A DNA stretch of 64,000 nt from Paenibacillus ginsengarvi. GTDB lineage: Bacteria > Bacillota > Bacilli > Paenibacillales > NBRC-103111. Positions 17,560 through 26,567 of the stretch are shown piece by piece. The DNA is taken from assembly GCF_003626695.1 (NCBI RefSeq), contig NZ_RBAH01000035.1, positions 1 to 64,000 of the forward strand, given 5' to 3'. The notes below the pieces were generated by a model. That model did not search any database, was not told where the DNA came from, and saw nothing but the letters and a program-made list of their open reading frames with translations. Position 1 is the stretch's first letter. Every line of letters begins with the position of its first letter. The position numbers and the translations under genes were made by a program.

Positions 17560-19320
17560 ATGAAATCAAATGGGGAAAACGCGCCCGCGGAACGGTTGTT
17601 ATCACGGAGAAAGCTGCTCGCTTCCGCAGGAATTGCAGGCTTATCGCTCTATTCGGGGACGCTGCTCTCGGCGAAAGCAAACGATAAGGGACTAGGAGGT
17701 ACCGTTACGAACGCCGTTTATGGCGGCGATCCGGAGGAGGCCGAATGTTTGCTGCGGGCTAACGGGGCGATCAGCGTCCTGGATTACGGGGCGATCGGCG
17801 ACGGAATAACCGACGATACCGAGGCGTTCCGGGATGCGGCGCAAACCGGGAAGATGATGATCGTTCCGAAACCAGCGGTCTATTACAAAGTAAGCGGACC
17901 GATTACGTTAACGAACTCCGTGTACGGGATCGGCACGCCTGAGGTTCGGATGGAAGGCGCGGACGGGTCGGCGAACAAGCGCATGTTTATCATTCAGTCA
18001 TACCGGGGAGCGGCTCTTCATGTCAGCGGGCTTCATTTGAACGGGCAATACACGGGCGGAACGGTGGGGGAGCAATCGCATTTGCTGAGGGTCATTGATT
18101 CCGGCAACATTTACGTTCATCATAACCGGTTTAACACGGCTTACGGAGACTGTGTCTACTTCGGTGCCGACTATATTCGGCCGTGCGAGAACGTCCATGT
18201 GTATCAGAACGAAATGATCGGTCCAAGGCGATGCGCGGTCGCCCTGGTGTCGGTCAAAAAAGCATGGGTACGCGACAATATCATCAGCGATGCGCACGAT
18301 TACGTTGCGACAATCGACATCGAACCGAATAAAACGTCCAGCGGGACGGAAATCGTTGAAGACATCTGGATCGAGGACAATGTCTTCGACTGCGCCGGCA
18401 TTTTTATTAATACATATAGTCCGAATGCGGGATTTCCGAATAAACGGCTGACCATCCGCGGCAATCAAGGGCAATCCCGTTATTTTTTTCGCAGCATTGC
18501 GGGAGAGACGGGCAATACCGAGGACGTTTGCATTGCGGATAATGAATTTTACGGCTCGGTAGGCGATGCCCGCATGTTCACCTCGTCGAGAGTTCAGAAG
18601 GGCTTGGTCATTCGGGGCAACCGGGACTACGGGACAGGCAGCTCCGGTTGGAATATATCGAATGCCGATAACGCTGTTGTCAGCCACAATGTGATCGATG
18701 CCGTTCGTGCCATCGCTGCTTCATTCCGTAATTGTAACCGCCTTCTTTTTCATGGCAACCGGATCAACCATGTTTACTCCAGCTATGGAGCCGTACGATT
18801 TGCAGGCCCGGAGACGACGGAAGGGAACGTCGTTACGGATAATATATTTCTCGATACGGATTACGGGCTCAAATTCGAAACGGTTGCGAGTCGCATGATA
18901 GTGTCGAATAACCATATCGATTCGAAGCGGGCCTGCATCCAGCTGGAGGCGACGGCTGCCGGCTCGGACATTCGCATTTTTCAGGACAATGTATTCGCAA
19001 ATGACGGCGTTCCTGTCGGCAATCCCGCCTATTTGCTGAAGCCGATGACTCCGGAGGCGATAACTAAGGGCGTCTCGGTCAGTTGGGCGAATAGCGTGCC
19101 AACAAGCGGAAGCTGGATCCAGGGATCGGTCGTGTATAAGACGGCAGCTTCCTCAGCCGAATGTATGGGATGGATCTGTGTCGCAAGCGGTTCGCCGGGG
19201 AATTGGGAGCCTTTCGGCATCGTCGGCGAAGCGCGGGTTATTCTGAAGTCTCCGGCAGGAAGCAGGTATGCGGTTACGGTCACAGATACGGGAGAGCTTG
19301 TGACGAGCACGATTGTGTAA
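17560..19320 (+). CDS. Tat-exported right-handed beta-helix (pectate-lyase-3-like) protein
   Basis: 586 residues, ATG after AGGAGGCATGGATT. A twin-arginine signal is present (LSRRKLLASAG, Arg16-Arg17, then a hydrophobic stretch). From about residue 70 the sequence LDYGAIGDGITDDTEAF opens the pectate-lyase-3/glycosidase-28-like beta-helix domain, followed by many short repeats of the NxxxxVxxN type. It is likely a secreted polysaccharide lyase or hydrolase. The signal resembles those of the proteins at 51648 and 56341. Transcribed alone behind a promoter with a cre-like site, which fits carbon-source control. Confidence 0.8.
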   Translation: MKSNGENAPAERLLSRRKLLASAGIAGLSLYSGTLLSAKANDKGLGGTVTNAVYGGDPEEAECLLRANGAISVLDYGAIGDGITDDTEAFRDAAQTGKMMIVPKPAVYYKVSGPITLTNSVYGIGTPEVRMEGADGSANKRMFIIQSYRGAALHVSGLHLNGQYTGGTVGEQSHLLRVIDSGNIYVHHNRFNTAYGDCVYFGADYIRPCENVHVYQNEMIGPRRCAVALVSVKKAWVRDNIISDAHDYVATIDIEPNKTSSGTEIVEDIWIEDNVFDCAGIFINTYSPNAGFPNKRLTIRGNQGQSRYFFRSIAGETGNTEDVCIADNEFYGSVGDARMFTSSRVQKGLVIRGNRDYGTGSSGWNISNADNAVVSHNVIDAVRAIAASFRNCNRLLFHGNRINHVYSSYGAVRFAGPETTEGNVVTDNIFLDTDYGLKFETVASRMIVSNNHIDSKRACIQLEATAAGSDIRIFQDNVFANDGVPVGNPAYLLKPMTPEAITKGVSVSWANSVPTSGSWIQGSVVYKTAASSAECMGWICVASGSPGNWEPFGIVGEARVILKSPAGSRYAVTVTDTGELVTSTIV

Positions 19321-19463
19321 CGCTCTGCTAGCCGCAAGCTTGGCGAAGTGAAATGGTTCAGTCCTCAGCTATTATAAAGTTGCACGCATAGATCGTTTGT
19401 ATCCGGGCTCGATCGGGCAGGATCACGGGCGATCTTCTTTCTTCTTTTGCGGCAACTACGAGC

Positions 19464-19512
19464 TTGCAATTCGAAGCCATGTTGTTTATTATGGATATTG
19501 AAGGTCCATAAT
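19464..19512 (+). promoter_or_regulatory. Promoter and operator of the rrf2-type gene
   Basis: TTGCAA (19464-19469), 17 bases, TATTAT (19487-19492). Overlapping the -10 is an inverted repeat ATTATGGA (19488-19495), nine bases, TCCATAAT (19505-19512). The placement predicts repression. A related half-palindrome precedes the next gene at 20041. Confidence 0.7.
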
Positions 19513-19541
19513 GATGACGATAGCGGAAGGGAGAAGGAAGC

Positions 19542-20003
19542 TTGCAATATTCCAAGAGCACGGATTACGCTCTGCACGCCTTGATACATCTGGCGCATTC
19601 GACTCCGAGGCATAACGTCGGGATCAAGGAATTGGCCGCCTCGCTCGGCGTTTCCGAGAGCTATTTGTCGAAAATTATGTCGAAGCTGCGGCAGGACGGG
19701 ATCGTTCGCGCCGTGCCGGGGGTGAACGGCGGTTACGAGCTGGCCCGGGCGGCAGAGCATATTTCGTTTCTGGAAGTCATCCAGGTGATGGAAGGCAGAC
19801 AGCAGCTGTTCGAATGCTCGAATGCGAATTCGCGCCAGCACGAGCTGTTTGGCGATGAGGCGCATGCGGAGCCGGAGCTTCAGCGGGGAAGCGGGTGCCT
19901 GGTGGAGAAGGTGATGGACGGGGCACAGCGGCATCTGCACGACTATTTGCAGAAGCATACGATCCAGACGGTACTGGATGAGATGACAGAGAGAATGAAG
20001 TAA
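19542..20003 (+). CDS. Rrf2-family transcriptional regulator
   Basis: 153 residues, TTG start after GAGAAGGAAGC. The N-terminal winged helix is typical of Rrf2 proteins (STDYALHALIHLA, then ASLGVSESYLSKIMSKLRQD and GVNGGYELAR). Only two cysteines are present (Cys92 and Cys119), whereas [2Fe-2S] members such as NsrR and IscR carry three, so it is more likely a thiol-based or cofactor-free sensor. It probably represses itself and the downstream flavoenzyme through the shared ATTATGGA operator. A weak terminator lies between the two genes. Confidence 0.85.
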   Translation: MQYSKSTDYALHALIHLAHSTPRHNVGIKELAASLGVSESYLSKIMSKLRQDGIVRAVPGVNGGYELARAAEHISFLEVIQVMEGRQQLFECSNANSRQHELFGDEAHAEPELQRGSGCLVEKVMDGAQRHLHDYLQKHTIQTVLDEMTERMK

Positions 20004-20026
20004 ACAAGAAGTGATCTGCTTCTTGT
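20004..20026 (+). terminator. Hairpin between the rrf2-type and reductase genes
   Basis: ACAAGAAG (20004-20011) pairs with CTTCTTGT (20019-20026) and is followed by a pyrimidine-rich stretch. It is probably a partial terminator or attenuator. Confidence 0.5.
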
Positions 20027-20040
20027 CTTCATTTCCCTTA

Positions 20041-20065
20041 ATTATGGATATTACAGATCTATGGA
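20041..20065 (+). promoter_or_regulatory. Second Rrf2-type operator
   Basis: ATTATGGATATT at 20041-20052 repeats the left half of the operator at 19488, and a degenerate right half (TCTATGGA, 20058-20065) follows at the same nine-base spacing. It overlaps the region just upstream of the reductase ribosome site. Confidence 0.55.
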
Positions 20066-20078
20066 GGTGTCTATTTTT

Positions 20079-21002
20079 ATGAGATTGAAACAACAGCAGC
20101 TGGATGTGGCGATTATCGGCGGCGGTCCGGCAGGGTTAAACGCAGCTCTCGTCCTGGGACGCGCCAGAAAACAGGTGGCGGTAATCGATGAAGGACGTCC
20201 CCGCAACGCAGTCACCCGCGAGGCCCACGGCTTTCTGACCCGCGACGGAATAAGTCCGGGCGAGTTCCGGCGTATTGCGCAGGAGGAAATTCAGGCTTAC
20301 CCGTCGGTTTCTATCGTAGCGGATACGGCCGTAACTATTGCGGGGGAGAACGGTAATTTTCAGATAACCACAGGGCAGGGACACGCTTATGTAAGCAAAA
20401 AGGTGCTGTTTGCCGTCGGCATGAAAGACCGGCCGCTTGACATTCCCGGCTTGGCCGAGGTTTACGGCAAAAGCGCCTTCGTATGCCCGTATTGCGACGG
20501 CTGGGAGCTAAGGGATGAGCCTCTGGTTATTTTGAACAAAGGACCGGAACTGATGCACTTCGCTCCTTTGATATCCGGCTGGACGAGCCGTTTTACGATC
20601 TGCACGAACGGCCCTGACGGGCTGACCGATGCTCAGCGGGAGGAACTGCAGCGTCATCAAGTGCCATTATGGGATTCGCCCGTGCGAGCGATTGAATCGA
20701 AGGACGGGATCGTCCAGCGAGTCGTGCTTGAAGACGGGAAGGCCATCCCGTGCAGAGGAATCTTTTTCAAGCCGGAGCTCGTTACCGGATCGGAGCTGCC
20801 GAAGCTTCTCGGATGCCGCATGACGGAAACGGGAATGGTCGCCGTCGATGAATTCGGGAAGACGAGCGTTGCAGGCGTCTATAGCGCCGGGGATGCGGCT
20901 TCGCGGCTGCATCAGTCGATAGCAGCTGCCGCAATGGGGTCTTTTGCCGCAGCGGCCATGAACAATGAACTCAATCTGGAGGTATGGAAGCGAGAAGGAT
21001 AA
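20079..21002 (+). CDS. NAD(P)/FAD-dependent oxidoreductase, thioredoxin-reductase-like
   Basis: 308 residues. The ATG at 20079 follows GGAGGTG; an ATG at 20061 lies inside that site. The FAD-binding motif is IIGGGPAGLNAA near residue 12. The redox pair is Cys136-Cys139 in FVCPYCDGWE. The C-terminal FAD motif is GVYSAGDAA. It resembles the short TrxR-like flavoproteins that Firmicutes place next to Rrf2 or other redox regulators rather than the housekeeping TrxB (usual CATCDG). Likely role: reduction of a thiol or bacillithiol disulfide, induced when the Rrf2 repressor is modified. Confidence 0.85.
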   Translation: MRLKQQQLDVAIIGGGPAGLNAALVLGRARKQVAVIDEGRPRNAVTREAHGFLTRDGISPGEFRRIAQEEIQAYPSVSIVADTAVTIAGENGNFQITTGQGHAYVSKKVLFAVGMKDRPLDIPGLAEVYGKSAFVCPYCDGWELRDEPLVILNKGPELMHFAPLISGWTSRFTICTNGPDGLTDAQREELQRHQVPLWDSPVRAIESKDGIVQRVVLEDGKAIPCRGIFFKPELVTGSELPKLLGCRMTETGMVAVDEFGKTSVAGVYSAGDAASRLHQSIAAAAMGSFAAAAMNNELNLEVWKREG

Positions 21003-21022
21003 CGGGTTCCCGCGTATGAGAG

Positions 21023-21044
21023 GGCTGTCGAAACATCGGCAGCC
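21023..21044 (+). terminator. Hairpin after the reductase gene
   Basis: GGCTGTCGA and TCGGCAGCC form an imperfect stem around a short loop, with only a weak T-rich stretch after it. Confidence 0.45.
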
Positions 21045-21090
21045 TTGCTCTGCGTTTGAGATGAAATCGCGATCTCTTTACCCGCATGAT

Positions 21091-21202
21091 CTAGAAGGCC
21101 GGTGAATAACTGAACGGAGGGTTTCGAATGATGCCGGAGAAACGGAGTGGTCGCCTTTGTTCCCGAATTTTCCCGTAGTGTAGTTATTCACCGGACCTCT
21201 AG
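21091..21202. repeat. MITE-like element with 21-bp terminal inverted repeats
   Basis: Arms at 21091-21111 (CTAGAAGGCCGGTGAATAACT bar its last base within the limit shown, continuing T) and 21182-21202 match as inverted repeats with two mismatches. They enclose about 70 bases without a coding frame. The 112-base size, long terminal repeats and intergenic position suggest a non-autonomous mobile element or a structured intergenic repeat. Only one copy is in the window. Confidence 0.6.
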
Positions 21203-21244
21203 ATGTTATAATAAATAAACATTCTAATAGGTAAGGAGTAGAGT

Positions 21245-22495
21245 ATGAATTTTGTTTATAACCTGCTAACGGAACGGGGAATGACAGAACCCTATGTTAC
21301 ATACTTGGCGAATGCGATTGTATTAGTCCTGCTTGCCGGAGTTTGTGTCACCGCGAATTTCGTAACCAAAAAAATCGTATTAAAAATCCTCACCTCTATC
21401 ATTACGAAAAACCGGTTCACGTGGGACAACGTATTTTTGGAGCGAAAAATATTTCATAAAATCTCTCATATTGTCCCGGCCCTCATTATTTATTATTTCG
21501 CTTCGATCTTTCCCGGCTACCAAACGCTTATCGAAAAAGGCGTCGCCGTTTATATTATCGTCGTGGGCATGATCGTAATCGATGCGTTTCTGGACGCCTG
21601 CAACGATATTTACAGCACCTTCGAGATTTCCAAAGTGAAGCCGATTCGCGGCTACACCCAGGTCGTTAAAATATTTGTTTTCGTGATCGGCGGCATTGTT
21701 ATTATCGCCAACCTGATCGGGGAGAGTCCGCTCATTCTGCTAAGCGGCCTTGGCGCTTTGTCTGCGGTTATCATGCTCATCTTCAAAGATTCGATTCTGG
21801 GGCTTGTCGCCAGCGTACAGCTGTCTTCCAACGATATGGTGCGTGTCGGCGACTGGATCGACATGCCGAAATACAACGCCGATGGCGACGTGATCGACAT
21901 CTCGCTCAATACGGTGAAGGTGAGAAACTTCGACAAATCGATTACGACGATACCCAGCTATGCGCTCATCTCCGACTCGTTCCGCAATTGGCGCGGAATG
22001 CAGCAGGCGGGGGGCCGGCGCATCAAACGTTCCGTCCTGATCGACAAAAGCAGCATTTGCTTCTGTACGGACGAGATGATCCGCGGGTTTCGCAAAATTC
22101 ATTATTTGACCGACTATATAGATAGCAAAGAACAGGAAATAGCCGCCTTCAACGCCCGCAATCAGATCGACAAAACGATGAAGGTAAACGGACGGCAGCT
22201 CACGAACATCGGCGTGTTTCGCATGTATATGGAACAATATTTGAAACATCACCCGAGGATTCATCAGGAGATGACGCTGATCGTACGGCAGCTGGCGCCG
22301 GTGGAGAACGGGCTTCCTCTGGAAATTTACGCGTTCGTAAACGATACGAATTGGGGCGTCTATGAGTCGGTTCAGGCCGATATTTTCGACCATGTTTTCG
22401 CTGCCGTACCGACCTTCGGCTTGCGCATCTTCCAGAACCCGAGCGGACACGACTTCAAGCAGGCGATACGCGCAGAGATGTTGTCCGGCAGTTAA
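21245..22495 (+). CDS. MscS-family mechanosensitive ion channel (YbdG-like)
   Basis: 416 residues, ATG after GGTAAGGAGTAGAGT. Several membrane helices lie within the first 190 residues. The pore-lining MscS motif is seen in LGALSAVIMLIFKDSILGL. The beta domain then shows VRVGDWIDMPKYNADGDVID and VRNFDKSITTIPSYAL. The length and the long C-terminal domain fit YbdG-type channels rather than the 286-residue MscS. It protects against hypo-osmotic shock by releasing solutes. Single-gene unit downstream of the MITE-like element. Confidence 0.85.
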   Translation: MNFVYNLLTERGMTEPYVTYLANAIVLVLLAGVCVTANFVTKKIVLKILTSIITKNRFTWDNVFLERKIFHKISHIVPALIIYYFASIFPGYQTLIEKGVAVYIIVVGMIVIDAFLDACNDIYSTFEISKVKPIRGYTQVVKIFVFVIGGIVIIANLIGESPLILLSGLGALSAVIMLIFKDSILGLVASVQLSSNDMVRVGDWIDMPKYNADGDVIDISLNTVKVRNFDKSITTIPSYALISDSFRNWRGMQQAGGRRIKRSVLIDKSSICFCTDEMIRGFRKIHYLTDYIDSKEQEIAAFNARNQIDKTMKVNGRQLTNIGVFRMYMEQYLKHHPRIHQEMTLIVRQLAPVENGLPLEIYAFVNDTNWGVYESVQADIFDHVFAAVPTFGLRIFQNPSGHDFKQAIRAEMLSGS

Positions 22496-22632
22496 CTTAC
22501 GCTGCAATCGCCAACGAATCTTCAAGGGTTTGCCGCGAATGTGTCAAATATGCGCCGACTTTCGAATACGCCTTCCGCTATACTTGAAGTATCCGCATGG
22601 AACAGGCGTGCAGTGCAGAAGGAGTGGAAGGC

Positions 22633-23040
22633 ATGAAAGCGAAAATTCGCAAACCGGCATGGCTTTTTGCCGGATTGGGCATACTTTGCATAGCGCTGGT
22701 ATTGATCTTTTTTCCAAGTAAACCCGATCCGGTCGATCCGCTAATCGCCGAGCAGGCTGCAGGTTACCAGGTAGTTACGGTTATGGTGACTGGCGACGGC
22801 TTCGTACCGAATCAGATCGAACTCATCCCCGGGGTTCCGGCCAAAATCAATTTCAAAAAAACAACCGGTTTTACTTGCATTAAAGGCATGATAGCCGAAG
22901 ACATCAAGCTGGATGTTCCGCTGAAAAAGGGGAATAACCTCGTAACGCTGGACAATTTGGAGCCGGGAACTTATAAGTTCCACTGCGACATGTACATGTA
23001 TTACGGTGCGATCACGATTAAAGAAAAGACGGTGTCGTAG
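22633..23040 (+). CDS. Membrane-anchored cupredoxin-domain protein
   Basis: 135 residues from the ATG at 22633, with AAGGAGTGG upstream; an ATG at 22597 in the same frame lacks a site. One N-terminal membrane helix (about residues 8-26) is followed by a single cupredoxin domain. TGFTCIKGM and the C-terminal YKFHCDMYMYYGAITI (CxxxM type) follow the pattern of the Cupredoxin_1 family and supply likely copper ligands. It is probably an extracellular copper-binding or electron-transfer protein. A terminator follows directly. Confidence 0.75.
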   Translation: MKAKIRKPAWLFAGLGILCIALVLIFFPSKPDPVDPLIAEQAAGYQVVTVMVTGDGFVPNQIELIPGVPAKINFKKTTGFTCIKGMIAEDIKLDVPLKKGNNLVTLDNLEPGTYKFHCDMYMYYGAITIKEKTVS

Positions 23041-23056
23041 GTTTGCAGATTGTAAA

Positions 23057-23106
23057 AAAGAAGCCCTATAGCCTTGCGTCATACGGCAGAGGAGCTTCTT
23101 TTTTTG
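23057..23106 (+). terminator. Terminator of the cupredoxin gene
   Basis: AAGAAGC (near 23059) pairs with GCTTCTT (23094-23100), continuing into a run of T residues to 23105. Additional pairing extends the stem inward. Confidence 0.8.
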
Positions 23107-23182
23107 TGCTCAGAAGACGGTCACCATTACGCCAATCGCCCATATAGTAAAGCATGATGAAGGAAGGGACGATGATCCAGCG

Positions 23183-23530
23183 GTGTATTACTACTACGGA
23201 TGGGGGCCGCTGTGGCCGTATACGGAAAGGCCGATGCCATTAGGCGATCCGTCAGATGTGAGCCAGTTTCAGCAATCCGCCAAACAATCATTGACGGCCA
23301 CGTCGGAATTGGTACATTTGTTAAACGTGATCTCCTCGAATGCAAGCTTTTCCCTACATTTGAAAAAGGCCGCGTCGGAAAGCAATAAGCCTGCGGTCGA
23401 GCGCCTGATCCAATCGCTCGGAATCCACACGCCTTTTCTAGTTAACGTAACGCCGGACGGCATCTCGATCGAGTTCCGATCTCCGGGTGCTGACATCTGT
23501 TTCAAAATTCGTGTTGCTTTATGCTGGTAA
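23183..23530 (+). CDS. Hypothetical protein with Tyr/Trp-rich N-terminus
   Basis: 115 residues with a GTG start and only a weak, distant purine-rich site. It opens MYYYYGWGPLWPY, then a helical region and a beta-like end (IHTPFLVNVTPDGISIEF). There is no recognised domain and no signal peptide. The aromatic start recalls small spore-associated proteins of Bacillales, but that is only a resemblance. A hairpin with T-run near 23538-23580 follows, which supports transcription. Coding status is moderately likely. Confidence 0.5.
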   Translation: MYYYYGWGPLWPYTERPMPLGDPSDVSQFQQSAKQSLTATSELVHLLNVISSNASFSLHLKKAASESNKPAVERLIQSLGIHTPFLVNVTPDGISIEFRSPGADICFKIRVALCW

Positions 23531-23537
23531 ACCGTTG

Positions 23538-23582
23538 CGAGTAGGAGCCGGTTCTCTCCAAGAGGGGGCTTGGCTTTTTTCG
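23538..23582 (+). terminator. Probable terminator before the AAA+ operon
   Basis: AGCCGG...TCTCT pairs imperfectly with AGAGG...GGCT and is followed by TTTTTT near 23574-23580. Confidence 0.6.
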
Positions 23583-23630
23583 TTGTAAAAAAGTTTGGTA
23601 GACAAGTTGCACCGCTTGGACTTGTTATCG

Positions 23631-23660
23631 TTTACAGCTTCTCCGTCCGTCTACTATAAT
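23631..23660 (+). promoter_or_regulatory. Promoter of the AAA+ ATPase operon
   Basis: TTTACA (23631-23636), 18 bases, perfect TATAAT (23655-23660); 36 bases upstream of the ATG pair at 23697/23700. Confidence 0.7.
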
Positions 23661-23696
23661 ATGGGAGTGAATGGGAATATACGAGCGCGGAGGAGC

Positions 23697-25259
23697 ATGA
23701 TGGAACATTTTCAGCGGTTGCTAGGCCATATGATGAGAGCGAGATTTCCGTTCATCCACGTTTTGTCGTGGGAGGAAGGACGAGCTCTCGAGACAATCAA
23801 GTTCGTAGCGGAGAACAGTGAGCTTATCAAAACGAAACGCCAGGTCTTCACATGGAGCCTGCTGCATGCGGATGGGAAATACGATAGGTGTACAGACAGC
23901 CCGGCCAAAGATTTGCTGAGTTTCCTGAGCCATATCGAACAATCGACGGTGCCTTCCGTTTTCGTCATTATGGATATCCATTACTTTTTTACAGATAATT
24001 CTGTCGTTCACGAGCTGGTACGGGGCCTCAAGATGATTCAACCCTATGTAAAACGGGCGAAGGAACCGATCAATATCATCTTCTTGTCGGCAACGGCGGT
24101 CTTTCCCAGGGAGTTGGAAAAAGAGGTGTCCGTCATCGACTTTCCGCTGCCCAGCAGAAATGAGATTGAGCAGGTATTGGATTCGATGATCGAAGCGAAC
24201 GAGCAAATGGCGGGCATTCAGATCGATCTGGATGCAGACGACAAGGAGCGCCTCGTTCAGGCGGCTTTGGGCCTTACGTTAGGCGAGGCGGAGAACGCCT
24301 ATGCGCTGGCGATGGTCAAGGACGGGCGTTTGAGCAAGGATGATGTGGACATTGTGCTCGAGGAGAAGCGGCAAATTATTAAACGGTCGAATTTGCTGGA
24401 ATATATCGGCGCGGGTATCCAGCTCGATGAAGTGGGCGGCCTGGATCAGCTCAAATCTTGGCTAGGCAAAAGAAACGGATCGTGGTCGGAGCAAGCGGTG
24501 CAATACGGATTGACCGCTCCGAAGGGCGTGCTGCTCACCGGTGTGCCGGGTTGCGGCAAAAGCTTGGTCGCCAAGGCGGTCAGCTCCTTGTGGAAGCTTC
24601 CATTGCTGCGTCTGGATGTAGGGAAGCTGTTCGGCATGTGGATCGGGACGAGCGAAGCGAACATACGCAGCGCCATCCAGACCGCCGAGGCGATCGCCCC
24701 ATGCGTGCTGTGGATCGACGAGATCGAGAAAGGTTTTCGAGGAGTGAACTCAAGCGGGGATAGCGGGGCGGCCAGCCGCGTATTTGGCACATTTTTAACA
24801 TGGATGCAAGAAAAAACGAAGATGGTGTTCGTCATCGCCACCGCCAACGATATTAGCAACCTGCCTCCGGAAATGATGAGAAAGGGCCGGTTTGACGAGA
24901 TCTTTTTCGTCGATCTGCCGAACCGCGAGGAGCGCAAGCAGATTGTCCGCCTTCATCTGCATAAACGGTTAAAGCGGCAGGTGGAGCCGTCGATCGTTCA
25001 GGAGATCGTCGAGCAGACCGAAGGATTTTCGGGCGCGGAGCTGGAGCAGGTGATTGTGTCAGGCTTTTTCGAGGCGTTCGCGGAGCGCAGAGTGGTCGTG
25101 CTGGACGATATCCTATTGGCGATCCGGTCCACGGTACCGTTATCCGTCACGCAGGCCGAGCGGATTCAGCAGCTGCGAAGCTGGGCGGAGATGCGGGCGA
25201 TCCCGGCTACTTCGAAGGAAAATCTGGTGCAGATCACCCGTCCGGGCAGCTTCCGATGA
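23697..25259 (+). CDS. Ycf46-like AAA+ ATPase
   Basis: 520 residues from the ATG at 23697 (ATGATG after GCGGAGGAGC; the second ATG is also possible). The N-terminal 240 residues resemble the degenerate first ATPase-like domain of Ycf46 proteins (RFPFIHVLSWEEGRALETIK). The second domain is a full AAA+ module: Walker A GVPGCGKS (near residue 265), Walker B VLWIDEIEKG, a sensor region VIATANDIS, and the second-region-of-homology arginines in MRKGRFDE. It ends with the AAA lid. Ycf46 proteins are widespread and functionally unclear. It leads a three- or four-gene operon whose other members are small proteins of unknown role. Confidence 0.85.
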   Translation: MMEHFQRLLGHMMRARFPFIHVLSWEEGRALETIKFVAENSELIKTKRQVFTWSLLHADGKYDRCTDSPAKDLLSFLSHIEQSTVPSVFVIMDIHYFFTDNSVVHELVRGLKMIQPYVKRAKEPINIIFLSATAVFPRELEKEVSVIDFPLPSRNEIEQVLDSMIEANEQMAGIQIDLDADDKERLVQAALGLTLGEAENAYALAMVKDGRLSKDDVDIVLEEKRQIIKRSNLLEYIGAGIQLDEVGGLDQLKSWLGKRNGSWSEQAVQYGLTAPKGVLLTGVPGCGKSLVAKAVSSLWKLPLLRLDVGKLFGMWIGTSEANIRSAIQTAEAIAPCVLWIDEIEKGFRGVNSSGDSGAASRVFGTFLTWMQEKTKMVFVIATANDISNLPPEMMRKGRFDEIFFVDLPNREERKQIVRLHLHKRLKRQVEPSIVQEIVEQTEGFSGAELEQVIVSGFFEAFAERRVVVLDDILLAIRSTVPLSVTQAERIQQLRSWAEMRAIPATSKENLVQITRPGSFR

Positions 25260-25311
25260 CCACGAGCAGGGAGCCGCAGCAGCGGAACTACAAAAGGAGC
25301 GGAGCGCCATA

Positions 25312-25815
25312 TTGACACTAGGGGAAGAGGAAGCAAGACGACTTGGCGCCATTTGCGAGTTGTACGAAGGGGCGAACTATGCGCTCGGCGATCAATTGAC
25401 GAAAAGGAAGCGCAGCCGCTTGCGCCGTTCGTTTCGTCTTGACGCTACTAGCGACGTTTTCGCTTACCTGGATACGACGCCGATAGGCCATTGGCGGACG
25501 GGGATCGTCATCGCTTCGGAAGGCATCGTCATGAAAAATCCGCGTTTCGTCTCCGACGGCAAGCAGAGCAGAGTCGATTGGGAAACGCTGCTGAATCATC
25601 CGGAACCGGATCTGGCGAGCCGATTCGGTATGTGGTTCGGGGACTTTCAACTGTTCTTGACAACAAGCAGCTTTCCGGCGGACCGACTGGTCCGGCTTAT
25701 CATCGATTTGCGAGATGGCCTATTCCTACTACGCAGCGATGCGGCTAACGAAGAGGCCGAACCGGCAGAGACGGTAAGTCTTAGCGGCTATCAGGCAAGA
25801 ATCGTAGATTATTAG
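25312..25815 (+). CDS. Conserved hypothetical protein of the AAA+ operon, possibly PH-like
   Basis: 168 residues from a TTG at 25312 with GGAG seven bases upstream; the frame is open much further up inside the ATPase gene, so the start is inferred. A helical N-terminus is followed by DVFAYLDTTPIGHWRTGIVIASE and then WETLL plus FQLFLTTSSFPADRLVRLI, a pattern like bacterial PH-type modules that begin with 'a stress/target turns it on' domains. That assignment is tentative. It begins 52 bases after the ATPase stop and is surely in the same transcript. Confidence 0.6.
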   Translation: MTLGEEEARRLGAICELYEGANYALGDQLTKRKRSRLRRSFRLDATSDVFAYLDTTPIGHWRTGIVIASEGIVMKNPRFVSDGKQSRVDWETLLNHPEPDLASRFGMWFGDFQLFLTTSSFPADRLVRLIIDLRDGLFLLRSDAANEEAEPAETVSLSGYQARIVDY

Positions 25816-25849
25816 AGCCGCCGCTGCGGCAGGGAGGGGGAAAGCAAGA

Positions 25850-26110
25850 ATGAGGATCACCGAAAAAGGACCGCAGTGGGAGCGAAGCCGAAGTCTGTGG
25901 ATTACATACACATGGACCGGATTTTTAGCCGGAATGTCCTTTTACCGGATCGGACAGCTCTTGCAAAACCGGCGCTGGGGCATCAAGACCGCAGTGCTGT
26001 ATACGCTGCCGGCCCTGCTTTATTTTGCACTCGTGCCGTGGCTCGGCGGGGTGGGCCTACATTTGTGCGGGATGGTGGTTGTAGCGGTGGTGGCGTTCTT
26101 GCAGTGCTAG
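25850..26110 (+). CDS. Two-helix membrane protein, N-terminal part of a split gene
   Basis: 86 residues, ATG after GGGAGGGGGAAAGCAAGA. Hydrophobic segments are ITYTWTGFLAGMSFYRIG and AVLYTLPALLYFALVPWLGG with a third running to the stop. The stop TAG at 26108-26110 overlaps a GTG (26110-26112) opening the next frame. The downstream frame upstream of that GTG reads LAVLVYRKQVLVYVELLERI, a natural continuation of the membrane segment. So either a -1 frameshift broke one gene of about 186 residues, or the two are translationally coupled. Confidence 0.6.
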   Translation: MRITEKGPQWERSRSLWITYTWTGFLAGMSFYRIGQLLQNRRWGIKTAVLYTLPALLYFALVPWLGGVGLHLCGMVVVAVVAFLQC

Positions 26111-26409
26111 TGTACCGCAAGCAGGTGCTGGTGTATGTGGAGCTGCTTGAGCGGATCAAACGGAGCCGAAAGCCTGTCCCGCCGGTGCATTTGAACGAAT
26201 GCGAGCTGGCCGACCTGCTCCGTATCCCGGAGTTTACCGAGAAGCTGGCCGTTCGGACGCTGCAGGTTCGGGAACAGATCGGGGGCTTCCGTTCGATCGA
26301 GCATTTTGGCTTGTTGCTGGAGCTGCCGCCCCGCTTTCTGGATCAGTTCAGGCCTTATTTGTACAACGTCTCGTTGCACGAGGTTGGCGTGGCTGTTGTT
26401 GATGCTTGA
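26110..26409 (+). CDS. Helix-hairpin-helix protein, C-terminal part of the split gene
   Basis: 99 residues from GTG at 26110 (TAGTG overlap with the preceding stop). After a basic helix (VELLERIKRSRKPVPPVHLN), ECELADLLRIPEFTEKLAVR and QIGGFRSIEHF match the ComEA-type helix-hairpin-helix pattern 'L(N)xAxxxELxxLPGIGxxxAxxIxxxRxxxGxFxSxxDL', although the GIG turn is replaced by FTE. In ComEA this fold binds DNA; here it may serve protein contacts. Together with 25850-26110 it would make a membrane-anchored HhH protein. Confidence 0.6.
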   Translation: MYRKQVLVYVELLERIKRSRKPVPPVHLNECELADLLRIPEFTEKLAVRTLQVREQIGGFRSIEHFGLLLELPPRFLDQFRPYLYNVSLHEVGVAVVDA

Positions 26410-26567
26410 ATTTGAACCAATGTCTCCATACTTATGCTACGTTATGCAGGCCGCGAATTCGTCTCGAGCTCACTGGTCCGTAACGTGTACGTGACGATTG
26501 GCTTCCAGCGGCGCAAACATCATAAACTGATAGACGACAACCGCTAATTGGGTGCACGAAATGACAT